DNA of 64,000 bases from Adhaeribacter terrigena (GCF_016623615.1 NZ_JAEHFX010000006.1:124001-188000), one strand, 5' to 3'; positions 24,475 to 33,790 are shown, counted from the stretch's first letter. Notes: generated by a model not told the origin, from the letters alone. Made by a program: numbers and translations.

Positions 24475-25329
24475 ATGAAAAAACTTTTATTCTCAGTGCT
24501 TTGCTGGCTGGCTTTTATGCCTTTTGCCTTCGCGCAAACCAAAACTTCCTGTTGCACCAAAACGGCTCCGGAACAATTTGCGGTATTTGCTTCTAACCTG
24601 GAATTCCAGGCGATGCATGCCAGTCCGCTGCCGTTTACCCTCGAAGATCCGGCCGGCGAAATGGTTAATTTCCCGGTTGCCGGGGGCGAGGAAGGCCGCG
24701 CTTACCTGGTAAAAGCCACGAAACCATCTGACAATTACCTGATCGTGGTACACGAATGGTGGGGCCTGAACGATTATATTAAACAGGAAGCCGACAAATT
24801 TGCCAAAGCCATGCCGCACGTAAACGTAATTGCCGTAGACCTTTATGATGGCCGGATAGCAGACAGTGCCAGCACCGCCGCCGAATACATGAAGGAAGTT
24901 AGCGACGAGCGCGCCACCGGAATTCTGAAAGGCGCGATGGCCTTTGCCGGCAAGAAAGCAAAATTTGCGACCATTGGCTGGTGCTTTGGCGGAAGCTGGT
25001 CGTTGCAGGCAGCTATCCTGGCCGGTAAAAATGCGCTGGGCTGCGTAATGTATTACGGCATGCCGGAAACCGACGTAAAAAAACTCAAAAGCCTGAAATG
25101 CGATGTACTGGGTATTTTCGCGAAGAAAGATCAGAATATCACGCCTAAAGTGGTAAGCGAATTCCAGAAGAAAATGAAAGAAGCCGGAAAAGTATTATCG
25201 GTTAAAACCTTCGATGCCGACCACGCTTTTGCAAACCCGAGCAGCCCAACCTACAACAACACGTTCTCGAAACAAGCCGATAAAATGGCGCTCGATTACC
25301 TGAAACGCAAATTTGCGGTGAAGAAATAA
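24475..25329 (+). CDS. secreted dienelactone hydrolase family protein
   Basis: 284 aa from ATG 24475, giving a clear signal peptide (MKKLLFSVLCWLAFMPFAFA-Q); the upstream open frame has no family features. Alpha/beta hydrolase with the DLH triad: C170 in GWCFGG, D219 in KKDQN, H250 in DADHAF; also VVHEWWGLND at ~91-100. DLH enzymes open lactone rings of chloroaromatic breakdown, but many homologues act on other esters and the substrate is unknown. A CC pair near the mature N-terminus (C26, C27) is unusual. Export to the periplasm is inferred. It is followed by a dispersed element and terminator. Confidence 0.9.
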   Translation: MKKLLFSVLCWLAFMPFAFAQTKTSCCTKTAPEQFAVFASNLEFQAMHASPLPFTLEDPAGEMVNFPVAGGEEGRAYLVKATKPSDNYLIVVHEWWGLNDYIKQEADKFAKAMPHVNVIAVDLYDGRIADSASTAAEYMKEVSDERATGILKGAMAFAGKKAKFATIGWCFGGSWSLQAAILAGKNALGCVMYYGMPETDVKKLKSLKCDVLGIFAKKDQNITPKVVSEFQKKMKEAGKVLSVKTFDADHAFANPSSPTYNNTFSKQADKMALDYLKRKFAVKK

Positions 25330-25345
25330 GCTGCTGCTTTTGCTG

Positions 25346-25361
25346 AAAACGGTATCCTTTT
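25346..25361 (+). repeat. dispersed element
   Basis: AAAACGGTATCCTTTT, 16 nt after the hydrolase stop and 22 nt before the terminator. Confidence 0.92.
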
Positions 25362-25383
25362 TCAGGCAAAAACCCGATTTACC

Positions 25384-25414
25384 AAAAGCCTTTCCGCCTT
25401 GGAAAGGCTTTTTT
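25384..25414 (+). terminator. intrinsic terminator of the dienelactone hydrolase gene
   Basis: AAAAGCCTTTCC, loop GCCTT, GGAAAGGCTTTTTT. Confidence 0.92.
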
Positions 25415-25452
25415 ATTGCCCGGCCTTTCCCGTATCTTTCGCTTTTTAAGGC

Positions 25453-26394
25453 TTGGTTTTGAAGATTCTTCCGAAATTATTTTTACTGATTTGTTTTCTG
25501 GCGCTGGCATTGCAAGCATCGGCCGGCACTTTACTGGTACCTGCAGATACCGTTTCAGGGAAGATTCCGAATAAAAAAGTGGCGCTTTACAGTGCGGGGA
25601 TCGGGGCGGTTTACGTAGGCGGTTTGGTGGTTTTAAGCCAGGCCTGGTACGATAAAAATACCCAAACCAGTTTCCACTTTTTTAACGATAATGCCGAATG
25701 GAAGCAAATGGACAAAGCCGGGCATTTCTGGGGGGCGTTTCAGGAAAGCAAAGGCGGCGTAGATGCTTTAAAAAAAACCGGATTATCGGAAAAACAAGCC
25801 ATCTGGCTCGGGAGTTTAACCGGAATTTTGCTGCAAACCCCCATCGAACTTTTAGACGGTTACCAGGAAAGTTACGGGGCTTCGCCCGGCGATCTGATCG
25901 CCAACACGGCCGGTTCGGCAGCGGTTCTAGCGCAGCAACTGGCCTGGCGAGAAATTAGAATTCAGCCGAAATTCTCTTTCCATAAAACCCGCTATGCCGC
26001 ACTCCGGCCCGATGTTTTAGGCAATAGTTTAGCCGAACGCGCTTTAAAAGATTATAACGGGCAAACCTACTGGCTCAGCGTAGACGTGGCGAAATTTCTG
26101 CCAGAAGAAAGAAAATATCCGAAATGGCTGAACCTGGCCGTGGGCTATGGCGCGGAAGAAATGGTTTACAACGATCCGGACGCAAACAGTCAGATCGGTA
26201 TTGAGAAATTCGGAACTCCGCTAAAGCCCTACCGGCAATATTATTTAACTGTAGACCTGAATTTACGCGCCATAAAAACCCGTAGTAAAGTGCTTAAAAC
26301 CGCTTTCTACATTCTGGATATCTTTCATTTACCGGCACCGGCTTTGGAATATAATAACCGGAAAAAACTGCGGTTTCACGGCCTGTATTACTGA
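25453..26394 (+). CDS. DUF2279 family exported protein
   Basis: Up to 313 aa; a signal-like hydrophobic N-terminus (LPKLFLLICFLALALQASA). DUF2279 features: AGIGAVYVGGLVVLSQAWY, FHFFNDNAEWKQMDKAGHFWGAFQ, AIWLGSLTGILLQTPIELLDGYQESYGASPGDLIANTAGSA. These proteins are membrane-associated, of unknown function, and related to YfiM. No ATG lies near the start; TTG at 25453 or 25459 is used here, and a TATCTTTC -7-like box at 25433-25440 is so close that the transcript could be leaderless. Start is uncertain. Confidence 0.75.
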   Translation: MVLKILPKLFLLICFLALALQASAGTLLVPADTVSGKIPNKKVALYSAGIGAVYVGGLVVLSQAWYDKNTQTSFHFFNDNAEWKQMDKAGHFWGAFQESKGGVDALKKTGLSEKQAIWLGSLTGILLQTPIELLDGYQESYGASPGDLIANTAGSAAVLAQQLAWREIRIQPKFSFHKTRYAALRPDVLGNSLAERALKDYNGQTYWLSVDVAKFLPEERKYPKWLNLAVGYGAEEMVYNDPDANSQIGIEKFGTPLKPYRQYYLTVDLNLRAIKTRSKVLKTAFYILDIFHLPAPALEYNNRKKLRFHGLYY

Positions 26395-26398
26395 GTTA

Positions 26399-26413
26399 AA
26401 AACGGTAGGTTTT
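26399..26413 (+). repeat. dispersed element
   Basis: AAAACGGTAGGTTTT (one base shorter inside), 4 nt after the DUF2279 stop. Confidence 0.9.
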
Positions 26414-26632
26414 TCTTAAAGAAAACTGCCGGCCAGGTTGTTTCCCGTTACCTATCTGAAACAAAAAGCAGGTTTGCCGGTTAGCAAACAGCAAACCTGA
26501 GGCGCAAACTTCTCGAGCTAAAAAACAGATTATCAACGCTGTCTTAACCTAAAAAAAGCTTTTAAGCCCAGCCAAAACGATGTAACTTCGTAGTTTTACG
26601 CCGGTAAATTAACCCAGGCCCTCCGTTTATCT

Positions 26633-27931
26633 ATGAAAATTTTACAGCATTGGTTGGAGCAGCTTTTAAGCAACAGCGGTATGGCTCCCGCCCTGATTCC
26701 CGGCGTTACTGCCTTTATTTTGTTTATCGCGCTTCTGCTGGTGGCGGTGGTTTCATATCAGTTAACCCGTTTGCTGCTGGTAAAAACGCTGCACGCTTTT
26801 TTTGCCCGCACCACAGCCAAATGGGACGATCTTTTTGTAGAGCATAAACTCTTCGAAAACCTGGCGCACATCGTACCGGTATTAATTTTCCGAATTCTCA
26901 CCCCGGTGGTTTTTGCCGATTATCCGGAGCTGCTGGCCGCCATCCTGAAAGCCATCGATGTGTATATCATTTTGGTGATCATGCGCATCTTCACGTCGTT
27001 CCTCACGGGCATGGAAGCTTTCCTGGTTGCTTCGCCGGTCTTTAAAAACAAACCCCTTGCCAGCTATTTCCAGCTCACGCGAATCATCCTTTACATTGCC
27101 GCCGCCATTCTGGCGCTTTCCATTTTGCTGGGCCGCTCACCGGTTTATTTTCTGAGTGCGTTCGGCGCCATGACGGCTATTTTTCTGCTCATTTTCAAAG
27201 ACACGATTTTAGGTTTGGTGGCCAGCGTGCAGATCTCAGCCAACGACATGGTGCGCGTAGGCGATTGGGTAGAAATGCCGAAATTCAACGCCGACGGCGA
27301 CGTAATTGCCATAAACCTGAACACGGTAAAGATCCGCAACTGGGACAAAACCATAACTGCCGTGCCTACATACTATTTTATAACCGATAGCTTTAAAAAC
27401 TGGCGCGGCATGCAGGAAAGCGGCGGCCGCCGTATTAAAAGAGCAATTTTTCTTAACCAACGCTCCGTAAAATTCGTGGACCCGGAATTGCGCGAACGCT
27501 TTAAAAAATATTACCTCATTACCGAATACGTGAACTGCCGGCAGCAGGAAATAGAGACCTTTAACCGCGAAAATGCCATCGATACCAGCACCCTGATCAA
27601 CGGCCGCCGCATGACCAACATCGGGGTTTTCCGGCACTATACCGAAGCTTTTTTGCGCGCTCACAAACGCATCAACCCGGAAATGACGCTGATCGTGCGC
27701 CAGCTTGCTCCCACCGATCACGGCCTTCCTATCGAGATCTACTGTTTTACCAATACGGTGGCTTTTGCCGAATATGAAGGCATTCAAAGCGATATTTTCG
27801 ACCATTTGCTGGCAGCCGCTTCCCACTTCGACCTCGAGATTTTCCAGAGCCCGAGCGGCAACGACATTGTATTGGCCGGCGAAAAATTAAGCCAGGTGCT
27901 GTCTGAAAAAAACGCGCCGCGGCAGGTATAA
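26633..27931 (+). CDS. small-conductance mechanosensitive channel family protein (MscS/YbdG type)
   Basis: 432 aa. Four to five TM helices in the first ~190 residues; the pore helix and beta domain follow at FGAMTAIFLLIFKDTILGLVASVQISANDMVRVGDWVEMP, then GDVIAINLNTVKIRNWDKTITAVPTYYFITDSFKNWRGM, which matches the YbdG/MscM branch rather than E. coli MscS. The C-terminus is a cytoplasmic alpha/beta vestibule. It opens under membrane tension at hypo-osmotic shock. Stand-alone gene. Confidence 0.92.
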   Translation: MKILQHWLEQLLSNSGMAPALIPGVTAFILFIALLLVAVVSYQLTRLLLVKTLHAFFARTTAKWDDLFVEHKLFENLAHIVPVLIFRILTPVVFADYPELLAAILKAIDVYIILVIMRIFTSFLTGMEAFLVASPVFKNKPLASYFQLTRIILYIAAAILALSILLGRSPVYFLSAFGAMTAIFLLIFKDTILGLVASVQISANDMVRVGDWVEMPKFNADGDVIAINLNTVKIRNWDKTITAVPTYYFITDSFKNWRGMQESGGRRIKRAIFLNQRSVKFVDPELRERFKKYYLITEYVNCRQQEIETFNRENAIDTSTLINGRRMTNIGVFRHYTEAFLRAHKRINPEMTLIVRQLAPTDHGLPIEIYCFTNTVAFAEYEGIQSDIFDHLLAAASHFDLEIFQSPSGNDIVLAGEKLSQVLSEKNAPRQV

Positions 27932-27968
27932 CCGCAATTGTTCTTCCAAAGGACCTGCCGAAAAGTAG

Positions 27969-27984
27969 AAAACGCTATGGTTTT
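27969..27984 (+). repeat. dispersed element
   Basis: AAAACGCTATGGTTTT, 37 nt after the channel stop; followed by CAGCCTGGAAA, the common right-hand extension. Confidence 0.92.
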
Positions 27985-28139
27985 CAGCCTGGAAACCGGG
28001 ATACGAGCCGAAAAAACGGCAGGGAATTTTATTAAAAAAACCCGGCTGCATTTGCGTAACTTTGAAAACAAAAGCCGGTGTTTACTTCTGTAAAGAAAAA
28101 CAACCCATCAGCACAATAAATAATCAGCAGATAAACGAA

Positions 28140-29114
28140 ATGAATATAGGAGACCGCGTGCGCCTGATGCACGGCCGCGAAGAAGGCATAATTACCCGTT
28201 TTATTGGTACCGACCAGGTTGAAATTGCCATAGACGGCGATTTTACGATACCGGTAATGCGCCGCGAAGTGGTGGTGATCGCCGCCGAAGAAGCCAAGTT
28301 TTTAGGCACCGAACCAACTGCCCCAACTCAGGCCCAGAAAAGCCAGCAGGCCTTTATAAATCCGGTTTCGCCGGTGCTTTCAGGTTCGGGTATTTACGTG
28401 GCGCTGGTGCACCAAAGTCCGGAATTGCTGGCCGTAAATGTGGTAAATAATACCGATTACGACCTGCTGTTTACGTACGGCGAAGAGCGCGATGCTAAAT
28501 ACAAAGGCATACTGAACGATAAAATAAATGCGCGCGGCAGCAAAGCCGTTTCGCACCTGCACCTGAAAGATTTTGATAAATGGCCCGACGTGATCATGCA
28601 GTTTTTGCTGCACCGCGCCGGTTCAACTTCGCTTTTACAGCCCGAGCTGAAACGTCTGAAGTTTAAAGCTTCGTCGTTTTACAAAAGCAAAAATATGGTG
28701 CCGGTGCTTAAAAAAGAAGGTTATCTGTTCCAGGTAGATAATAAACCGCAAACTTTAAATGCCGATAAAATTCTGGAACATCTGAGCGAAAATCCGCAGC
28801 CGGTTGCCGACAATTACAAACTAAAAACGCCAGCTTCGGAAATTGACCTGCACATCGAAAAAATTACCGAAGACGATATTACGACCATGAGTAATTCGGA
28901 GATCCTGCGCCGCCAACTGGCCGTTTTTCAGGATAATTTAGACCGGGCGCTCGCTGCAAACCTACCGGAGATCACCTTTATTCATGGCAGCGGCAACGGC
29001 GTTCTGAAAAAAGAGATCCAGAAAATACTGAGCCGTAATAAAGAAATAAAATATTTTGAAGATGCTAAAAAAGAGAAATTTGGCTACGGCGCTACCAAAG
29101 TAAAACTGAAATAG
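28140..29114 (+). CDS. DUF2027 and Smr domain protein (MutS2-like C-terminus)
   Basis: 324 aa from ATG 28140 (MNIGDRVRLMHGREEGIITRF); the frame is open upstream but lacks family features. N-terminal beta-barrel-like region with DGDFTIPVMRREVV, a central DUF2027 domain, and a C-terminal Smr domain with EIDLHIEKI (the LDxH motif) and FIHGSGNGVLKKEI (HGxGxGxLK). Smr domains are nucleases/nucleic-acid binders; stand-alone Smr proteins of this type are widespread in Bacteroidota and not characterised in detail. Confidence 0.88.
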   Translation: MNIGDRVRLMHGREEGIITRFIGTDQVEIAIDGDFTIPVMRREVVVIAAEEAKFLGTEPTAPTQAQKSQQAFINPVSPVLSGSGIYVALVHQSPELLAVNVVNNTDYDLLFTYGEERDAKYKGILNDKINARGSKAVSHLHLKDFDKWPDVIMQFLLHRAGSTSLLQPELKRLKFKASSFYKSKNMVPVLKKEGYLFQVDNKPQTLNADKILEHLSENPQPVADNYKLKTPASEIDLHIEKITEDDITTMSNSEILRRQLAVFQDNLDRALAANLPEITFIHGSGNGVLKKEIQKILSRNKEIKYFEDAKKEKFGYGATKVKLK

Positions 29115-29127
29115 ACTTTTTCGGGAT

Positions 29128-29143
29128 TAAAGCATAGCGTTTT
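29128..29143 (-). repeat. dispersed element
   Basis: AAAACGCTATGCTTTA on minus, 12 nt past the stop of the minus-strand CheY-like gene and between convergent gene ends. Confidence 0.9.
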
Positions 29144-29155
29144 TTCAGAAAGAGA

Positions 29156-29533
29156 TCAGCCGATCATGAGCGTTTCAATTTCTTTTAAAAGGTCGTCTTC
29201 GCGGAAAGGTTTTTTGAGGTAGCTGTTGGCGCCGGTAAGCAAACTTTTGGTTGCATGCACCGGATGCTCGTGACTCGTGATCATGATGATAGGGATATGC
29301 TGGGCGTGCGGCATTTGGCGGCGAATAAATTCCGTTGCTTCGTAGCCATCCATTTCCGGCATTTCCACATCCATTAAAATCAGGTTGAATTGGTGCTGCT
29401 GCAGTTTCTGGATGGCAACTTTACCGTTTTCGGCGATTTGCAGATCGAAGCCATGGAATTCCGCAAAATCAGAAATCAGCTTCTGAAAGAAACGATTATC
29501 TTCTACGAGTAATATTTGCAACGGATCATCCAT
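29156..29533 (-). CDS. single-domain CheY-like response regulator
   Basis: 125 aa receiver only: acidic pair E11/D12, phospho-acceptor D55 in LILMDVEMPEMDG, T/S in MITSHE, K in YLKKPF. There is no output domain, so it must act by protein contact, e.g. in a phosphorelay or on a hybrid kinase. No kinase gene adjoins it. Confidence 0.93.
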   Translation of the reverse strand: MDDPLQILLVEDNRFFQKLISDFAEFHGFDLQIAENGKVAIQKLQQHQFNLILMDVEMPEMDGYEATEFIRRQMPHAQHIPIIMITSHEHPVHATKSLLTGANSYLKKPFREDDLLKEIETLMIG

Positions 29534-29641
29534 CTGAATTGCTTGAAATTTAATAATATTGCAAGGGCAAACTCTCTTGGGGTCTGGCAGCGGATTTGGA
29601 ACGAGTAATTTACAATGCTTGTTTTAAAAAAACCAAAGTTC

Positions 29642-29670
29642 TTGTTCTTTGAAAACTAATTCTTTATAAC
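29642..29670 (+). promoter_or_regulatory. putative rnpB promoter
   Basis: TTG at 29642-29644, 20 nt, then TATAAC at 29665-29670; the RNA starts about 12 nt downstream. Spacing is plausible for a primary sigma factor of this phylum. Confidence 0.4.
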
Positions 29671-29681
29671 ATAAAAAAAAC

Positions 29682-30079
29682 AACAAGCCGGCTTATCGCT
29701 GCGAATTCGTTCGGAGAGGAAAGTCCGGGCAACACAGAGCATCCTGCTTCCTAACGGGAAGGGGCTTTCCGGGCGACGGGAAAGTTACAGACAGGGCCAC
29801 AGAAAATAACCGCCCGTTTTTTTAATTAAAAAACGGGTAAGGGTGAAAAGGTGCGGTAAGAGCGCACCAGTGCTTTGGGTGACCAGGGCAGCTGGGTAAA
29901 CCTCAGGAGTTGAAAGACCAAATAGGTCCCGGAAGTGGAGTTGCTCGCTCCCTGGTTGCTTCGGCAGCCTGTCGGGATGGGTAGGTTGATGGAGCCTTGC
30001 CGCGAGGCCTGGCCTAGATAAATGATAAGCCGTTGCGGATTCTTTCCGGAGCGACAGAACCCGGCTTACAGGCTTGTTG
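29682..30079 (+). ncRNA. rnpB: RNase P RNA (type A)
   Basis: Core motifs are present: GAGGAAAGTCCGGGC (P3/P4 5' side, about 29714-29729), ACAGAGCATCC, GGGAAAGTTACAGACAGGGCC, the GGGTAAGGGTGAAAAGGTGCGGTAAGAGCGCACC helix region (split over two stems) and, at the 3' end, GATAAATGATAAGCCG with GACAGAACCCGGCTTA (P4 3' side). The ends pair as P1: AACAAGCC (29682-29689) with GGCTTGTT. It processes the 5' ends of tRNAs. A T-run at 30081-30088 serves as the terminator. Confidence 0.97.
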
Positions 30080-30319
30080 CTTTTTTTTGTTATATTTTTT
30101 TTCTAACTGGCAGCTATAAATTTTCAGATTTAAGGCTGCCTTTTTTGTTTATAATCCGCGCTTCAGCCCTTTCAGGCAACATTTAATTTTGTTTCTGATT
30201 TCTTAACTTTCAGGATTTGAAACCCATGGCACTTAAAATCAATATAATTGGTTAAATTTCTGGGTTCGAAGGAAAAACAGTAAATTCCCATAACCTTTAG
30301 CCGTTTAACCGAACCACCT

Positions 30320-31432
30320 ATGCAGCCGAATAACAAAGTAAAATTTGTAAGTGCCAACCGGAACGAATTCTTTGCCACCGCCCGTAAACGCGTAGATAAT
30401 TATTTTGCGGAAAACAAGCTCTCAAAGCACGCCAACGGCACCATGATCCTGAAAACGGTGATCTTGCTAAGCGCTTATATTGTGCCCTTTATCATTCTTT
30501 TAATGTTTCAACCGGCGTTTCCGGCAAGTCTTATTTTGTGGTTTATTATGGGCATGGGCGTAGCCGGCATTGGCATGAGCATTATGCACGATGCCAACCA
30601 CGGCGCCTATTCCAAAAGCAGCAAACTCAATTATTTAATGGGCCATACCTTGAATTTGGTCGGCGGTTCGGCATTTAACTGGAAACTGCAACACAACATT
30701 CTGCACCACACCTATACCAACATTGCCACCATAGATGAAGACATAAAAGACCGGTTGGTTTTGCGTTTTTCGCCGCACACCAACGTAAAATCTTTTCACC
30801 AGCTGCAATACGTTTACGCCTTCTTTTTCTACGGTTTGCTTACGCTGTATTGGGTTTTGGCGAAAGACCTGGTACAGTTCCCGATGTTCATTAAAAACGG
30901 CACCAATGCGAATACCCGCAAAGAAAACGTAATTACGCTAACCAAATTAATTGCGGCCAAAGCCATCTATTTCTTCATGATCCTGGTAGTGCCGGTGGTG
31001 TTTTTCAACATTGCTTTCGGGCAGGTTTTGGCAGGTTTTCTGGTTATGCATTTTGTGGCCGGCATTATTCTTACGGTGGTTTTTCAGCTGGCACATACCG
31101 TAGAAGGCACAGCGCACCCGCTGCCGAACGACAAGAATATTATTGAAAACGACTGGGCCATTCACCAGATGGAAACTACGGTAAATTTTGCCCGCAAAAA
31201 CAAGCTGCTTTCGTGGTACGTGGGTGGTTTGAATTTCCAGGTCGAGCACCATCTTTTTCCGCGCATTTGCCACGTACATTACCCGCAGATAGCCGAAATT
31301 GTAAAAGCTACCGCCGAAGAATTCAATGTACCTTACCTGGAAAATGAAACTTTCGGTCAGGCCATTCAATCGCACATCAATACCTTGCACCGGTTCGGGC
31401 GTTTGCCTGGCTGGAACGAAGCAATCGGATAA
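30320..31432 (+). CDS. membrane fatty acid (acyl-CoA) desaturase
   Basis: 370 aa. Three His boxes of the FADS superfamily: HDANH (90-94), HNILHH (125-130) and QVEHH (307-311), between four predicted TM segments (about 45-62, 68-88, ~165-185, ~215-255). The Q-form of the third box is typical of front-end/linoleoyl-CoA desaturases, but no cytochrome b5 domain is fused. The enzyme would introduce double bonds into membrane acyl chains. Stand-alone gene. Confidence 0.92.
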   Translation: MQPNNKVKFVSANRNEFFATARKRVDNYFAENKLSKHANGTMILKTVILLSAYIVPFIILLMFQPAFPASLILWFIMGMGVAGIGMSIMHDANHGAYSKSSKLNYLMGHTLNLVGGSAFNWKLQHNILHHTYTNIATIDEDIKDRLVLRFSPHTNVKSFHQLQYVYAFFFYGLLTLYWVLAKDLVQFPMFIKNGTNANTRKENVITLTKLIAAKAIYFFMILVVPVVFFNIAFGQVLAGFLVMHFVAGIILTVVFQLAHTVEGTAHPLPNDKNIIENDWAIHQMETTVNFARKNKLLSWYVGGLNFQVEHHLFPRICHVHYPQIAEIVKATAEEFNVPYLENETFGQAIQSHINTLHRFGRLPGWNEAIG

Positions 31433-31447
31433 GCACTTTTTTACCCT

Positions 31448-31463
31448 GAAAGCATAGCGTTTT
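31448..31463 (-). repeat. dispersed element
   Basis: GAAAGCATAGCGTTTT on plus, between two plus-strand genes, so here it is antisense to the preceding transcript. Confidence 0.88.
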
Positions 31464-31527
31464 TATTTTCTTTCTGCCTTACGGGCCGTAAATTTCCGGC
31501 AAAAGCCGCACCTAAACCTGTGAAACG

Positions 31528-32076
31528 ATGAACCCGAAAATTCAGCTCTGGGAAAAAGAGCTCAACGAAATTACCGCGCAATTTAAAAGCCATTTCGGGC
31601 ATTTAACGCCGGAAGAACTGAACCGTAAACCAGACGCCAAAACCTGGAGCATTGCCGAAAACATGGCGCACCTGATCAAAATAAACGAAAGCTATTATCC
31701 GGTGGTTAAAGCGGCGCGGGAAGGACATTTAAAACTGCCTTTTATTGCCAGGTTTTCGTTTTTTACCAACCGCCTCGGTAAATTCATTCTGAAATCGGTA
31801 GAACCAGAGCGGAAAAAGAAAGTGAAGACCTTCCCGATCTGGGAGCCAAATGCAAGCCAGCTCAGCGGTAATATCCTGCAGCAATTCGAAAAGCACCAGC
31901 GGGAATTTATCAGTTTTATGAAAGGCACCGAAGGTTTGCTAAGCAAACAAACCATTATCAGTTCGCCGGCCAATAACATGATCGTGTATAAACTGGAAAC
32001 GGCATACGACATTATTGTTTCGCACGAAAAAAGGCACCTGAACCAGGCGCTGGAAGTATTGCAGCAGCAACAATAA
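31528..32076 (+). CDS. DinB family protein
   Basis: 182 aa four-helix bundle of the DinB/YfiT superfamily: LTPEELNRKPDAKTWSIAENMAHLIKINESYY contains the conserved first metal His (H48 region), and SHEKRHLNQALEVL near the C-terminus holds the other His residues. Many members are metal-dependent thiol S-transferases (bacillithiol or similar); the reaction of this one is unknown. The stop codon TAA merges with a dispersed element. Confidence 0.88.
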   Translation: MNPKIQLWEKELNEITAQFKSHFGHLTPEELNRKPDAKTWSIAENMAHLIKINESYYPVVKAAREGHLKLPFIARFSFFTNRLGKFILKSVEPERKKKVKTFPIWEPNASQLSGNILQQFEKHQREFISFMKGTEGLLSKQTIISSPANNMIVYKLETAYDIIVSHEKRHLNQALEVLQQQQ

Positions 32077-32089
32077 AACGGTAGGTTTT
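32075..32089 (+). repeat. dispersed element overlapping a stop codon
   Basis: AAAACGGTAGGTTTT; its first two A's complete the TAA stop of the DinB gene. It is followed by AAAAACCGGCCTTCGG, a weak hairpin. Confidence 0.9.
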
Positions 32090-32119
32090 TCGTATTAAAA
32101 ACCGGCCTTCGGTCCCGAA

Positions 32120-32135
32120 AAAACGCTATCCTTTT
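32120..32135 (+). repeat. dispersed element
   Basis: AAAACGCTATCCTTTT then ACGCCTGAAAAC, 31 nt after the previous copy and 19 nt before the ABC permease start. Confidence 0.92.
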
Positions 32136-32154
32136 ACGCCTGAAAACTAAAGCC

Positions 32155-33099
32155 TTGCCTCCTAACCTGCTCCGCGTACGTTTCCTGCAATTTCGGCGTG
32201 AATGGCGAACGCTGGGGCTTTTGCACAAAGGTTTGTTTTGCCTGCTTTTCCTGACGCTAACGGCCATTTCTTACAGCAATTTTCAGGAGCAGCCTAATTG
32301 CTGGTTCTTAGTGGGCGGGCTTTGGATGGCCGCTGTTTTTACGCAGCTTTTCCGGCCCGATAAAAGTTTTGTTTTGCTGCACCTGGCCAAACCGCACCAA
32401 GCCATTTTTTTGGAATACGCGGTTATTTCCTTGCCCTTTATTTTGCCGGCTTTGTTTTCGCCAAACTGGTTTTGCCTGTTCATTTTTCTGGCTGGCCTGT
32501 TCCCCATCACTTTTCTCCGGACCTCATTTCAAATCCAGACGCGGTTCGTTTTTCTTGGCAAGATACTTCCGCCTACTGCTTTTGAATGGATCGCCGGTTT
32601 CCGGAAAAATTTCCCGCTGCTGGTTGTGGTTTATGCGCTGGCCCTGGCTCTTAGCTGGGTTAAAATGCTGCCCCTATTGCTGCTCTGGCTTTTCTGCGGC
32701 ATTATTCTGGGTTTCTACCAGTTTTCAGAACCGTTGCTGCTTTTGCGCACCTGCGGCCAAAACCCGGCAACTTTACTAAAAAAGAAACTTCTTGAAATGG
32801 GAGAATTGCTGCTGTTTATTTGCCTGCCCGTAATCTTTTTACATGCCGTATTTCACCCGTGGCTGGGTTTGGCCGGACTGGCTTTTTTAATGCTTCAGTT
32901 TTGCGTGCTGGCTTTCGCAATTTTATTAAAATACAGCACTTACGAACCAAATAAAACCCTGAACAGCAACCTGCTTTTACTCACCTTTGCGCAAATGAGC
33001 GTGGTGCTGCCTTTTTTTATACTACTGCCCATAGCCTTGGTTTTCAGACAATACCGCAAGGCAAAACAGAATTTAACGCTTTATCTGCCGCCATGTTAG
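32155..33099 (+). CDS. multi-pass membrane protein, probable ABC-2-type permease
   Basis: 314 aa with about eight hydrophobic segments (e.g. KGLFCLLFLTLTAI, LVVVYALALALSWV, LLLLWLFCGIILGFY, AFLMLQFCVLAFAILL). Sequence alone does not name a family. It overlaps by 7 nt the start of an ABC ATPase gene, so it is most likely the membrane half of a small exporter. The start is TTG 32155, as no ATG lies near; a weakly supported choice. Confidence 0.65.
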   Translation: MPPNLLRVRFLQFRREWRTLGLLHKGLFCLLFLTLTAISYSNFQEQPNCWFLVGGLWMAAVFTQLFRPDKSFVLLHLAKPHQAIFLEYAVISLPFILPALFSPNWFCLFIFLAGLFPITFLRTSFQIQTRFVFLGKILPPTAFEWIAGFRKNFPLLVVVYALALALSWVKMLPLLLLWLFCGIILGFYQFSEPLLLLRTCGQNPATLLKKKLLEMGELLLFICLPVIFLHAVFHPWLGLAGLAFLMLQFCVLAFAILLKYSTYEPNKTLNSNLLLLTFAQMSVVLPFFILLPIALVFRQYRKAKQNLTLYLPPC

Positions 33100-33779
33100 C
33101 AATAAAAGACCTGCAGGTTTCATTCTCCGGCCGCGCCGTTTTGCAGGTAACGGATCTGAAGCTTGCCGGCGGAAAAGTTCACGGCATCATCGGGCTGAAC
33201 GGCGCCGGTAAATCGACTTTTTTTAACGTGTTGTCGGAAGTGGTAAATGCTGAAAAAGGGGAAATAATTCATGACGGGAAACCACTGAAATACCCTGACA
33301 TTGCCTACCTGGAAACCAGCAATTTCTTTTACGCCAGCCTAACGGGCCGCGAATACCTGAACATCTTCCCGAAAACCAATCCGGATTTTAAGCTGCATGT
33401 TTTCCGGGATATTCTGCAACTGCCGCTCGATCAGCTGATCGAAACGTATTCAACGGGTATGAAAAAAAAGCTGGCACTGCTGGCGATCCTGCAACAAAAC
33501 AAACCGGTTTATATGCTCGATGAACCGTTCAACGGGCTGGACCTGGAATCGAACCGGGCGCTGGAAATGATCATGGATCTGCTGCGAAAAAAAGGCAAAA
33601 CCGTATTGGTCTCGGCGCATATTTTGGAACCGCTTCTGCATACCTGCGACCAGATCCATTTATTGCAAAACGGCCGTTTCATCCAGACTTTCGAAGAAGC
33701 GGCGTTTCCGGAGATCCGGGAAAAACTTTTTGCGCAACTAAACCAGGATCTGCAAAATAAGTTAGGCCAGGCGTTTTAG
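33093..33779 (+). CDS. ABC transporter ATP-binding protein
   Basis: 228 aa. Walker A GLNGAGKS (about 34-41), Walker B VYMLDEP followed by FNGLDLES, H-loop SAHI. The signature helix reads YSTGMKKKLALL rather than LSGGQ, which is common in ABC-2-type exporters' ATPases. It overlaps the upstream membrane gene, so the two form an export or membrane-remodelling pair. The substrate is unknown. Confidence 0.88.
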   Translation: MLAIKDLQVSFSGRAVLQVTDLKLAGGKVHGIIGLNGAGKSTFFNVLSEVVNAEKGEIIHDGKPLKYPDIAYLETSNFFYASLTGREYLNIFPKTNPDFKLHVFRDILQLPLDQLIETYSTGMKKKLALLAILQQNKPVYMLDEPFNGLDLESNRALEMIMDLLRKKGKTVLVSAHILEPLLHTCDQIHLLQNGRFIQTFEEAAFPEIREKLFAQLNQDLQNKLGQAF

Positions 33780-33790
33780 TTTTGCCCGCT

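Noticed and set aside
30172-30378. 68-aa minus-strand frame upstream of the desaturase
   Set aside because: It overlaps the desaturase start and has no family match; likely non-coding leader.
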